Assembly (NCBI RefSeq): GCF_958979055.1
Contig: NC_084887.1
Span: forward strand, 38,753,120 to 38,817,119
Direction: 5' to 3'
Origin: Alnus glutinosa
Taxonomy: Eukaryota; Streptophyta; Magnoliopsida; Fagales; Betulaceae
Length of the DNA: 64,000 nucleotides
Part shown: positions 51,496-61,050 of the stretch, one piece after another
Position numbering within the stretch: the first letter of the stretch is position 1
Layout of the letters: each line of letters begins with the position of its first letter
Position numbers and translations under genes: made by a program
The notes under the pieces: generated by a model
Told to the model about the DNA's origin: nothing
Database searches by the model: none
The model's input: only the letters and a program-made list of their open reading frames with translations

Positions 51496-52789
51496 CGTGC
51501 CTTTCGTGTCACTAGCGGGGGCAATTTTTGTGGGCCATGGGTGCCCGACATTTTTATTCTAATTTTTACCATAATCGGATAGTCTATTTTGTCATGACCG
51601 TTAATTAAATTTAATTATTTAGTAACAATGTGATAAATGTAATTTAGATTTATAAATTGGCTTGACATCTATATTATGTTTGCACACAATTAAATTTAAT
51701 TATTTAATAAGTGACAAGTAAATATCACGTGGATCGTAAAATTTGTAAATACCATGATTTTGGGCATCTCTTTAGTAAAATTTGCATTAAAAATTGTAAT
51801 AATTGGTGAGCCAACCTATTTTCTCCCAAGAAAGATCTCAGCCCTTGATTTGCCCCCAAATCACTTTTTTGGACTTAGACTCTTAGCTTGGACTTTACTC
51901 TTATGATCTCTTATAATTGGCCAATTGGGAGATGATTTGACAAAATCTTGGAAAAGTGATTCAGATTTAATTTTATATTATGTCCATATCACATTCTTCT
52001 GATTGTTATCCAAGGACGGGCCGGGATCCGGGCTACATATATGGTGATTTAACAAGTATTTGAACAATTTGAGCCCCATTTGTTTGAATTATTTTATGCA
52101 ATGGACAGCCTCATTTTATGGAATTTAATTTGAATCCATCATTCGAAATAGATTTAATGGTTCATATTTGCATGCATGCTTCAAAATAGTTTTGTACAAC
52201 AGAGATTGACAAAAGTCTTCTTATGTTGATCTATATTTATTTTCATTATATATAGAATATAAACTAGAAAAACTATCTGCAAAATAAAATTAGGTAACAT
52301 GGAGGGTCAATTAAATATATAAACAGGAAGTTTCAGAGTCTATCCATGGATCTGCCTGATTCTGCCATCAACCTCGCCAATGTTCATAAAACATCTACCG
52401 ACCACCATCCATGATGCATTATATATGGTACCAAAAATGAGCCACCTTCCCATGTGTCACGTTACCATGGGCAGATTACAGGCTGTTCATAAATGATATA
52501 TATCCAATGTTCTTAATGATGGCACTCCACCAATTGAATTGTCTTTATTTATTTATTTATTTTTCTTATAACCCAATAAAATAGGCTTTCCATTTCCAGT
52601 TGTGAGATTTTGTCAAAGGAGGAGTTCATATAAATTGTACGTTGGGATTATTTAAAATTAATTTTTTTATGTAGTGATCATACCCTGGGCAGTCAAGCGT
52701 ATATGGGCTTAGCAAGGGTTGGGTAAACCAATACACCATTAACCAATAGCAAAAGATAGATATATGCAGTTACAATTGACCTAACAATC
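51496..52789. other. Intergenic stretch
   Basis: AT-rich sequence; I see no gene, RNA or element here. Confidence 0.55.
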
Positions 52790-52959
52790 CATGAGTACTA
52801 CTACCAAACAAGACTCTTATCTTTATGGCCGGTGACCTTACTTCTTTTGAAGTTTGTTGCAAATTGAACAATATCCAATGTGGGTACGTTGCAAATAATT
52901 CTCAAGCTCCAGGGCATATATATGTGTCAAATTCAAGCTTGTTGATAAAGAAGAGAAAG

Positions 52960-53125
52960 TCTAACATGAAAGAGAAGAGCCTGTCAGTTTAGCCAAAGTC
53001 ATGACTTGCATGGGAACCAAATAAGGTTTTTAGACAATCTCAATCACTTCAACTTTAACCTCTTGCAAGTACCAAGCAAGTCATGATCCTTGGCTACCAA
53101 ACAAGACTCTTATCTTCATGTTAGA
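52960..53125 (-). ncRNA. MIR169: MIR169-type hairpin L3 (3-nt insertion in the mature region)
   Basis: The 5' arm reads TAGCCAAGGATCATGACTTG at 53077-53096 (-), which is miR169 with three extra bases (ATC or an equivalent) in the middle. The 3' arm (about 52987-53012) reads TGCAAGTCATGACTTTGGCT and pairs with it. Outer flanks TCTAACATGAAGAT and CTTTCATGTTAGA pair too. The insertion is shared with hairpin R4, so it predates the inverted duplication. Processing to a functional miR169 is doubtful because the insertion changes the target-pairing region. Confidence 0.7.
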
Positions 53126-53242
53126 CCATACTTCCTTGTAAGCTTGTACTGTAAGGTGAACAGTCTCCACTGTAGGGTGCCAATAAAACTCTGACTCTAG
53201 GATATATAATGTTTCAAAAGCTTTTTGGCGAAGAAGAGAAGA

Positions 53243-53404
53243 CCCAACATGAAAGAGAAGAGCCTGCATGTCAGTTTAGCCAAGATGACTTGCATGAAAA
53301 CCAAATAAGGTTTCTAAACAATATCAATCACTTGGACCTTTTGCAAGTAACAGACAAGTCATTCTTGGCTATCAAACAAAACTCTTATATATCTTCATGC
53401 TAGA
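53243..53404 (-). ncRNA. MIR169: MIR169 hairpin L2
   Basis: The 5' arm TAGCCAAGAATGACTTGTCT (53352-53371, -) differs from canonical miR169 by one base near its 3' end (TGTC for TGCC). The 3' arm at about 53274-53294 reads TGCAAGTCATCTTGGCTAAA and pairs well. The hairpin looks chimeric: its 5' half and upstream spacer match R2, its 3' half and downstream spacer match R3. Confidence 0.8.
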
Positions 53405-53517
53405 TCTCTCTTCCTCTTAATTAGCTTTGGCTATGAACTGAACAATCCCCATAAAAATAATACTCCTAATCAATGGTATATAATATTTGAAAAAGCTTGT
53501 TGGTGAAGAAGAGAAGG

Positions 53518-53677
53518 TCTAACATGAGTGAAAAAAGCTTGTCTGTTAAGCCAGAATGACCTGCCTGAAAATCCAACAAGGTTAGTTTCTAGACAATGCC
53601 AAACGTTTTAACCCCTTGCAAGTAAAGAAGGCAAGTCATTCTTGGCTATCAAACAAAACTTTAATCTTCATGTTAGA
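53518..53677 (-). ncRNA. MIR169: MIR169 hairpin L1 (canonical mature sequence)
   Basis: The 5' arm contains TAGCCAAGAATGACTTGCCT (mature region 53628-53648, -), identical over 20 bases to a known miR169 form. The 3' arm (53545-53565) reads GGCAGGTCATTCTGGCTTAA and pairs with it, with an A bulge. The outer stem (TCTAACATGAAGATT with TCATGTTAGA) extends the foldback to about 160 nt. miR169 directs cleavage of NF-YA transcription-factor mRNAs and responds to nitrogen, phosphate, drought and flowering cues. It is the first hairpin after the TATA box at 53731-53738. Confidence 0.9.
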
Positions 53678-53730
53678 CCTCACTTCTTCTCAAGTAGTGT
53701 TCCTGCTCTAATGAGAAGTCTTGGAGTTTG

Positions 53731-53738
53731 TATTTATA
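53731..53738 (-). promoter_or_regulatory. TATA box of the left MIR169 array
   Basis: TATAAATA on the minus strand, about 55 bases before the first hairpin. It sits in the part of the inverted duplication that is conserved with the right arm. Upstream, GAATATATTCCATTTATGGG (53820-53839, -) and ATGATGCAT are conserved in both arms, so they are likely promoter elements. Confidence 0.65.
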
Positions 53739-54377
53739 GGCAGTGAAAGAATTAATGAGACTAGATTCGGGTCGCAAGCTTTCTAGCTTGTGTCACGAGA
53801 TCAAATGCATCATCTTGCTGCCCATAAATGGAATATATTCTTTTTCAGTTGAGGGGACCCTAAACAACGTATATTATCTTCATGATTCATGAATACCTCA
53901 ATTAAAATCAGCCACTAGTCACATGTACATGGCTCTCCTTGATCAAGCTAGCTAGCCACTTGTAGTGAACAAATGTTTTTTTGTTAAAATTAGACTTATG
54001 CTTTTTGCCAAGTAAGAAATTAAATATTCCAGATTCCGTGTGAGTTTGATAGCGGAGTTATCTCTGCTCTCATCCTCATGAACTGCCATGCATATATGGG
54101 GCTCTCTGACCTCCTGATCTTTTGGAGATGCCATGCATGATGATGAAAATAGACGTGTTTGACGAATTTGAATTTTGACTAAAGTTGGAGGTAAGACTTT
54201 GGTGATAGCAAGAGCTTACAACTTACAAATATCTTTTAGTCCAACCCCTTTTTTAATTCCAATCTCTGGGGAACATGATTCTATTGCCAACGTCAATCCA
54301 AATTGGATGCCTCCACCTAAAAATAGCCCTACGCGTTTGCTTTTCTTCTTATTCACTTTATGTTTAATTTGAGGAAT

Positions 54378-54570
54378 GATCGATAGAGCATCTCTTGATT
54401 TTTTTTTTTTTTTTTTTTAAGTGTACATCTGAAATGATATAGATTATTTATATCTTTTTGAATGGCATAGATGAAATTTTTAAATCAAAAAAATTACATC
54501 TAGTTATGTCATTCTAGATGTATACCAGAAAAAACACCAAGAGGTGCTCTAGCATGCTTCTTGTGTTTTA
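54378..54570. mobile_element. MITE between the MIR169 arrays
   Basis: The left end GATAGAGCATCTCTTGATTTT is mirrored by the right end ACACCAAGAGGTGCTCTAGC. Inner arms carry the ACATCTGAAATGATATAGAT/ATCTAGTTATGTCATTCTAGATGT pair. It is related to the element at 18800-18975. Confidence 0.7.
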
Positions 54571-55380
54571 GGCTCTCACATTATGGATGTTAACTTGACT
54601 ATCGACCTTTATATATATAAAAATTAAGCCTTAATCAATGTCAAGAATTTCAACAAAGCGTGTACGTAATTGAAGATCTTGTCCTCGTCGTTTTCACTAA
54701 ACTTCTGATTTATGCTTTTTTTCCCAGAAAAATAAAGTAATGCTTGTATAGATCAATTAAGTCTCAACACGGAGTATTAACCGGCTAAGTTTGTTAACCT
54801 TTAAATTTCAAAGGCGGTAAGGTAACATATTTCAGACAATTCACGTCGCTTATTTCACTGTTCACGTCGTGTTTTAAGAGAAGCGAAACAGTGAATTTTT
54901 TGTAATACAAGTAATAATATAAGAAAATATAATTTACGGAATCATAAGGTCAAACATTAAATTATATAATAATAAAACTTAAATAATCAAGTGATTTTCC
55001 ATCTGTGCATGCCCTACGAAACTTATTTGATTAAAACATCTTAACATAATAAAATTAATAAACATGGGATTAATGCAGATGCCCCAATAGCCTAAATCAT
55101 CCCGGTGGGACAAAGCCTAGAAGGAAATGAGTTTTAGCAATGTTGTTTAGTAGCTAGATGGTTAATTATAAGACTAACATATAAAATTATCATTTGATCC
55201 AAAAGTTTAAGTTGATAGAAAGACATAAATTTAATTACTTAATCAATACTTTAACACTTTTTTTCACATATAGCTCAAATTCCATTTTAGTAAAGGATGC
55301 CCAACATGTAGAATATTTTTTAAAATTGGAGCTAAATGAAAAAGAGAGCCCCTTCTATACAGTCTTGACAGAAAACAAGA

Positions 55381-56130
55381 GTTTTTTGCCCACTAATAAG
55401 CACTTGACACGTCAGTTTAGCACACCAAAGCAATATAGGGTGAAAACACCCAATCAAGTCAAATTCATGAAAAAAAAAAAAACGAACAAAAAACTCAAGC
55501 AACCAAGACCGCAACCGGCTGAAACCCCACCCCCAGCCCAACCCGCCACGCTGCCACCACAACCACAATCGCCACCAATGAGCCGGTAGTCAAAGTCGAC
55601 CTGGGCCGATGATGAGTGACAGCCCGGACAAAAGGGTTGGCCCGAAGGCCACTCTCAGACTCCGGGGTGGCGGCGTGGCTGCCCTATGGATCGGGGGTAG
55701 CCGTGCGGCCACCTTCCAGTTGCCGGGGGTGGCCGCGCAGCCAACCCTAAATGGCCCGAAGACCACACTAGGCCCCAGGGGTAACTGCGCGACCGCCCCA
55801 TGGACCAAGGGTAGCCACGTGGCCATCTCTCAGTGGCCTGGGGTGGCCACGCTGCCACTCCCAGCCTCCACGGGGCCGCGGGCTGGGTAGTGGCCACGCG
55901 GCCCCGTGGAGGCGGCTTTCCAGCCTGAGCAGTGCCACGATGGGGCTGCAGGTTTGGGCGATGGATTGTGATTTTTTCTTCAGGCTGGATCATGATTTTC
56001 TTGAGCGGTGGGAGGTTTTTTTTTTTAGAAGGGTAAAATGGAGAGTTGCAAGAGAGATCTAGTAAATCAGCAGCATTTCATTTTTTGAGTTTTAGCTGAC
56101 GTGTCGATTTCTTATTGGTGGGCCAAAAAC
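55381..56130. mobile_element. Terminal-inverted-repeat element with GC-rich core
   Basis: The left end GTTTTTTGCCCACTAATAAG, followed by GACACGTCAG, is mirrored by CTGACGTGTCG, followed by TTATTGGTGGGCCAAAAAC, at 56097-56130. The terminal repeats are about 36 bp. The core (55590-55930) is strongly GC-rich with repeated GGGGTGGCC blocks. Long overlapping frames on both strands in the core are artefacts of the repeat. About 750 bp; superfamily not assigned. Confidence 0.7.
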
Positions 56131-56880
56131 ATTCCTTTCTGCCACGGCCGGACATAAGTTATACTCAATGAAAAATACAGAGTTCGAGAACTCAAGACCT
56201 TGACCTGCATTAATATTATGTTAAATCATCACTTGTTTCAAAAGCTAGCTAATTAAACTGTTAGGAATAAGTAAATTTAATTACTTAATCAATAATTTAA
56301 GAGTCCAAAGCTCTCATACAGTCCCCTCTTCCTTTCTCTCTCCCATATTAGACTTGATGATTCATTGATTTGATCTCCAACGAAAAACAATGTTCAAAAG
56401 GCTATGGAATAAGGCACCGATCGAGCACGAAACAAGCTGAGAAAAAACAAGGATTGGTCTGAAGCAATCCCTGTATATTTGTGAATGAAGCTAGCTAGTC
56501 TTTCTCTTTCGATCTTATAAAATAATTCGGTGAACCAAGTTGAGCTCGATGATGCAAATCCTTTCAAGGATCGAGCTTAAGGTCTGCCATATCAGTAGAG
56601 TACATTTGTTCGATCAGTACAAGTAGATTGACCAAGGAGCTAGCCATGTGACTAGTGGCAGATTGAGGTCTTCGTGATCAGTTTTCTGCGAGTGGAAATT
56701 CTTTCTCCACTGTTGAGCTGAAAGCACATGAAGATAATGTACATTAATTAGGGTCCCCTCAACATGCAGATAAGGAATATATTCCATTTATGGGCAGCAA
56801 AATGATGCATGCACTTGACGAGAAGAAAAACTATACGGCAAAACTTGCTACCGGAATCTACTCTCAATTCTTTCGCCGCC

Positions 56881-56888
56881 TATAAGTA
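56881..56888 (+). promoter_or_regulatory. TATA box of the right MIR169 array
   Basis: TATAAGTA, about 50 bases before hairpin R1. The equivalent of 53731-53738 in the left arm. Conserved upstream motif GAATATATTCCATTTATGGG at 56775-56794. Confidence 0.65.
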
Positions 56889-56938
56889 GAAACTCCAAGA
56901 TTTCCCTTTAGAGCAGGAATACTTGAGAAGAAGTGAGG

Positions 56939-57104
56939 TCTAACATGAAGATTAAAGTTTTGTTTGATAGCCAAGAATGTCTTGCCTCCTTTACTTGCAA
57001 GAGGTTATAAAGTTTGGTATTGTGATCTAGAAACTAACCTTGTTGGATTTCCTGCAGGCAGGTCATTCTGGCTTAACTGACAAGCTTTTTTCTTTCATGT
57101 TAGA
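56939..57104 (+). ncRNA. MIR169: MIR169 hairpin R1
   Basis: The 5' arm TAGCCAAGAATGTCTTGCCT (56968-56987) differs from canonical miR169 by a single A-to-T change in the middle. The 3' arm GGCAGGTCATTCTGGCTTAA (57057-57076) still carries the ancestral base, so the change creates a mismatch in the stem. Outer stem TCTAACATGAAGATT/TCTTTCATGTTAGA. Counterpart of L1. Confidence 0.85.
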
Positions 57105-57214
57105 CTTCTCTTCTTCACCAACAAGCTTTTCAAATATTATGTATCATTGATTAGGAGTATTATTTTTATAGGGATTGTTCAGTTCACAGCCAAAGCTAAT
57201 TAAGAGAAAGAGGA

Positions 57215-57367
57215 TCTAACATGAAGATAAGAGTTTTGTTTGGTAACCAAGAATGACTTGTCTGCTACTTACAAGAGGTTAAAATGATTGGTATTGTTTG
57301 AAAACCTTATTTGGTTTTCATACAAGTTATTTTGGCTAAACTGACAAGCTCTTTTCTTTCATGCTAG
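57215..57367 (+). ncRNA. MIR169: MIR169-type hairpin R2 (diverged)
   Basis: The 5' arm TAACCAAGAATGACTTGTCT (57244-57263) has two differences from canonical miR169, including G-to-A in the seed (TAGCC to TAACC). The 3' arm TACAAGTTATTTTGGCTAAA (57321-57340) has compensating and other changes. The foldback is still formed. Confidence 0.75.
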
Positions 57368-57398
57368 GTTTTATTTTCTTTACCAACAAGCTTTTAAA

Positions 57399-57400
57399 AA

Positions 57401-57438
<38 letters not shown>
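57399..57438. repeat. (CA)n(TA)n compound microsatellite
   Basis: A CA run followed by a TA run, between hairpins R2 and R3. Confidence 0.9.
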
Positions 57439-57497
57439 GTTGAGAGATATATTGCGAGATTCTTCAATTTGTGTTACAAGCTTAAGCGTGAGTGATG

Positions 57498-57652
57498 TCT
57501 GACATGAAGATAAGAATCTCGTTTGGTAGCTAAGGATGACTTATCTGCTACTTGCAAAAGGTCAAAGTGATTAATATTGTTTACAAATCTTATTTGGTTT
57601 TCACGCAAGTCATCATGGCTAAACTAACAAAGCTCTTCTCTTTCATGTCAGG
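57498..57652 (+). ncRNA. MIR169: MIR169-type hairpin R3
   Basis: The 5' arm TAGCTAAGGATGACTTATCT (57527-57546) differs from the GGATGACTTGCC form of miR169 at two or three positions. The 3' arm GCAAGTCATCATGGCTAAAC (57605-57624) pairs with it. The left array has no full counterpart; L2 matches its 3' half. Confidence 0.7.
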
Positions 57653-57777
57653 TCTTCTCTTCTTCACCAAAAAGCTTTTGATACCTTATATATATGTACG
57701 TCATGGAGCCAAAGTTTTATTGGCACCCTATAGTGGAGACCGTTTACTTGACAGTACAAGTTTACGAGGAAGTAAGG

Positions 57778-57943
57778 TCTAACATGAAGATAAGAGTCTT
57801 GTTTGGTAGCCATGGATCATGACTTGCAAGGTACTTGCAAGAGGTTAAAGTTGAAGTGATTAATATTGTCTAGAAACCTTATTTAGTTCCCATGCAATTA
57901 AGTCACCTTGGCTAAACTGACAGGCTCTTCTCTTTCATGCGCT
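57778..57943 (+). ncRNA. MIR169: MIR169-type hairpin R4 (3-nt insertion in the mature region)
   Basis: The 5' arm TAGCCATGGATCATGACTTG (57807-57826) carries the same three-base insertion as L3. The 3' arm GCAATTAAGTCACCTTGGCT (57894-57913) pairs imperfectly. It is probably a decaying copy. Confidence 0.6.
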
Positions 57944-59595
57944 ATATCTTCTCTTCTTTATCAACAAGCTTCTGTTTGGCACATTAAAAGTCTTGGAGCT
58001 AGAGAACTGTTTTGCACCCTGCATGCATTAGAGATTGTTAACCCTGGAAAAGGATTTACCATCGACCTCACGTACGTGTGCCCCCTGCCTCTCTTGGGTT
58101 ACTCTACAACTGCTGGACTTGGCCGGTGTAGAAGAGAGTGAGATTTGTTTAGATCGGAGGAGGACTGAAGCAAGTGAGAAGCCAGAGCCAACAAAGCGAT
58201 CTCTTGCCAAAGTACTGTTATTTGTTGATGATTTTAATCTTGACGAGCTTCCCATCAACGTTGATAAGGAAGTTAATTAATTTCTTAGGCAGTTTGAAAC
58301 TTTTCTCCTTCCCTTTTTTAAGCATTCGGGTTGTAATAGTTTCCTAATTACTCGCTATTGTTCATTCATGTTTTTTTGTGAAGTGGGGCAGTCCTACAAA
58401 CATCCTAGCACAACCAAACAATGTTGGATAAACCTAAAAACTATAAGGAATAGGCCAAAATATTAGCCCAACCCATTGGATTTTTGACTCACAAGCCAAG
58501 AGAGGGGTCGCATCATATGACGGTTTGAAAGGGTCGTAGTGTTGGAATTGCCTGAGATGGCATCTATTGCAGTAGCAAGTCACCTTTAAAACGATAACAG
58601 GAAGAGAATTGAAAGAAAACAATAACCTAAAAGAAATAGAAGATAAAGTGCGGAAATAATAAAAAGAGACGAGAGGATTTTTACGTGGTTCAGTCTATGA
58701 CCTACATCCACATGATAAAATTCAAATGGCTACATTTTTGCTTTTATTCCTTAATTGATTTACAATATAGAATACTCTTATTTATAGAAGAATTGAGATA
58801 GGTAAAAATGATAATCAATTTTGATTGATTTGATTACCATCAAAACTAATTACAATCACCATTATAAAAGGAAAGTACCGTATAATACATTTCTTTTTAA
58901 TATAGAAAATATATTTAAGGGAAATACCATACAATATCAATATAATATATTTATTATATTATTAAGAAATATATTCTTCTAACATCCCTTACAAACTCAA
59001 AGTGGAAAATTCTGAAATCTTGAATTTGATTTTTTTTTTTTTTTTTTTCATCTTCCTTCTTCTTTTTCTTCTTCTCCGTCCTTCCTTTTTCCTCCTTAAT
59101 TCCTTCTTCTTCTTCTTCGAGCCAACTGTGGGCTAAATGAGCCTAGGTAGCGAGATTTCGGGTAGTACTTCAAAGGCTAAACGCATAATGAGCCATTTAT
59201 GGGCCAAAGAAATGGGTCATCTATGGGCTAAAGAAAAGGAGCCAACTGTGGGCTGAAATAGGTATGAGTTTTGGGGAGTACCTCAAATGCCAAAAGAAAT
59301 GTGGGCAATTTGACCTTTTTTAATTTTTGATTTTTTGAATATGGTAGGACCCAAATCATCATCTTCTTCTTCTTTTTCTTCTTCTTCTTCTTCTTCTTGG
59401 TTGGATAGGACCCAAATCTCATTATTATTATTCTTCTTCTTCTTTTGTCTCCTTGTTCCTCCTCTGGGTCGAGTATAACCCGAATCTTCTTATTCTTTTT
59501 TTTCTTTTCTATTTTTTTTTTAAAAAAAAAAAAGACATATCACAACATGCAGGAATAAGAGAAAATCAAGGGTTCCTTCTTCTTCATTTCTTCCT

Positions 59596-59599
<4 letters not shown>

Positions 59600-59670
<71 letters not shown>
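59600..59670. repeat. (CT)n(TA)n compound microsatellite
   Basis: About 19 CT units followed by about 17 TA units. Confidence 0.9.
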
Positions 59671-59673
<3 letters not shown>

Positions 59674-60737
59674 AATAGAAAAACAAGGGACTTGCAAGAT
59701 CAAAGCTAGAAAGACCTGAAAACAGCCATGAGAGGTGGCTGGGAGAGGCGGAACTCGGAGCTGTGCTGTGGACGAGTCGATTGATGGTGGATGGATCTGC
59801 AGTGGACGGTGGCTGAGATGGCGCGGTCTTGTATGGCGGCAGACTGACGGAGAAGATAGGCTTGGTGGAACTGAACCTGCTACGAAGGTGCCAGTATCAT
59901 CATGCATGTACCATAGTGATCTCTTTTCTTTTCTTTTTCTTTTTTTCTTTTTTTTTTTTCTCTCTTTTTCTTGCCTCTTTTATTTTTTTTCGTAAAAGAG
60001 ATACAGAGAAATCATCACACCCTTTTCCTTTTTCTTTTTTTTCAAAACAAAAGAAGACAATTGTATTTCTGAAGCACGAAGAACAAAGCTCGAACTGGCC
60101 TGTAGAGAGACATCTTCTCGTATCGCGGTAGAGGCAACGGCCAACGGGTGCTGGCGTGATATGAAGGCGTCGGCGGCACTGAGGGCAGATCCGAATTCTG
60201 AGAGCGCAAATAGTCTTCTATTCTTTTCTCTCTCTTCTTCTTCTTCTTTCTTTTTCCTTTTTTTTTTCGATCATGAAACACACCTAGTGTGACAACAACG
60301 TCAACAACTTTTCTGGGCTATGAAACAAGAGGATTTGTGCGCAGATGGAACAAAACCAACCAATACTGGGGAATGAAACGAACGAGATCCAAAAAAACAG
60401 ACACTTTTTTTTTTCCTTTCAATATAAAAAATATATTCAAGAAAAATACCGTACAATATCAATATATTCTTCTACCAAGAATCACTGATGATGGCTGAAC
60501 CAAAGCTACCAAAGAGAAGCATCATTGTGGTATCCGGCAAAGTGATAGACATCACAACTTGATCTGAAAGTGGATATGGAGTACTCCATAGACAAAAGGA
60601 GGATACTAACTATAGAGTTCCAATGAATAAGGAGAGAGGGGAAGGCTGGGCAATGGCATTAAACTTTTGGTCTTTATAATATCCTAGAGATAAAAATTTT
60701 GACCAATTAGTAAATATTTGAGACTGAAATTTAGGTT

Positions 60738-61050
60738 CGTTTAGGTTTGCGATTTTAAAAAGTGCAATTTCAAAAATAGATTTTAGAATGTGGGAATTGA
60801 AAAAGTAATTTTTAAAAAAGCAATTAAGCGTGTGACAAAATCGTTGTTTGGCCTTTAAAATCTCAGATTAACCGTTAAAATTCTATGTTTTAAAAAAAAA
60901 CACCAATTTACCTATTATTTGAAAAAGCAAATTTTTGCGTTTTCAAATTGTAATTTTTTAAAAACTTAATTCTCAAAAGTTTCATTTTCTATTATTTGGT
61001 TTAAAATCACAATTTTTGTCTACGAAATCGCAATTCTAAACAGACCCTTA
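60738..61050. mobile_element. MITE-like element (same family as 22200-22505)
   Basis: The left end TTTAGGTTTGCGATTTT is mirrored by AAATCGCAATTCTAAACAGA at the right. The inner sequence is AT-rich and non-coding. Confidence 0.65.

Larger units (their letters stand above)
52790..53975 (-). repeat. Left arm of the MIR169 inverted duplication
   Basis: Read on the minus strand, this arm matches 56598-57990 on the plus strand: promoter, leader, hairpins and spacers. Examples are GAATATATTCCATTTATGGG (56775-56794; the left counterpart is at 53820-53839) and the hairpin-to-hairpin spacer ATTAGGAGTATTATTTTTAT. It carries three good hairpins and the remnant of a fourth (52790-52830), against four in the right arm. 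Confidence 0.85.
56598..57990 (+). repeat. Right arm of the MIR169 inverted duplication
   Basis: Inverted copy of 52790-53975, including the promoter. It carries four hairpins, and (CA)n(TA)n (57399-57438) interrupts the R2-R3 spacer. Between the arms lie about 2.6 kb that include a MITE and a GC-rich TIR element. Confidence 0.85.

Noticed and set aside
55594-55993. Overlapping frames on both strands rich in G, A, R and P
   Set aside because: Artefacts of the GC-rich repeats in the TIR element core.
58035-58280. Frame ending LFVDDFNLDELPINVDKEVN after the MIR169 array
   Set aside because: No family recognised, no promoter or splice signals that support it, and it starts in a non-ATG codon.
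58907-60480. Direct repeat (about 60-75 bp) that could be LTRs of one element
   Set aside because: The matching part is short, no primer site or termini were found, and the inner sequence is low-complexity. Kept only as a direct repeat.
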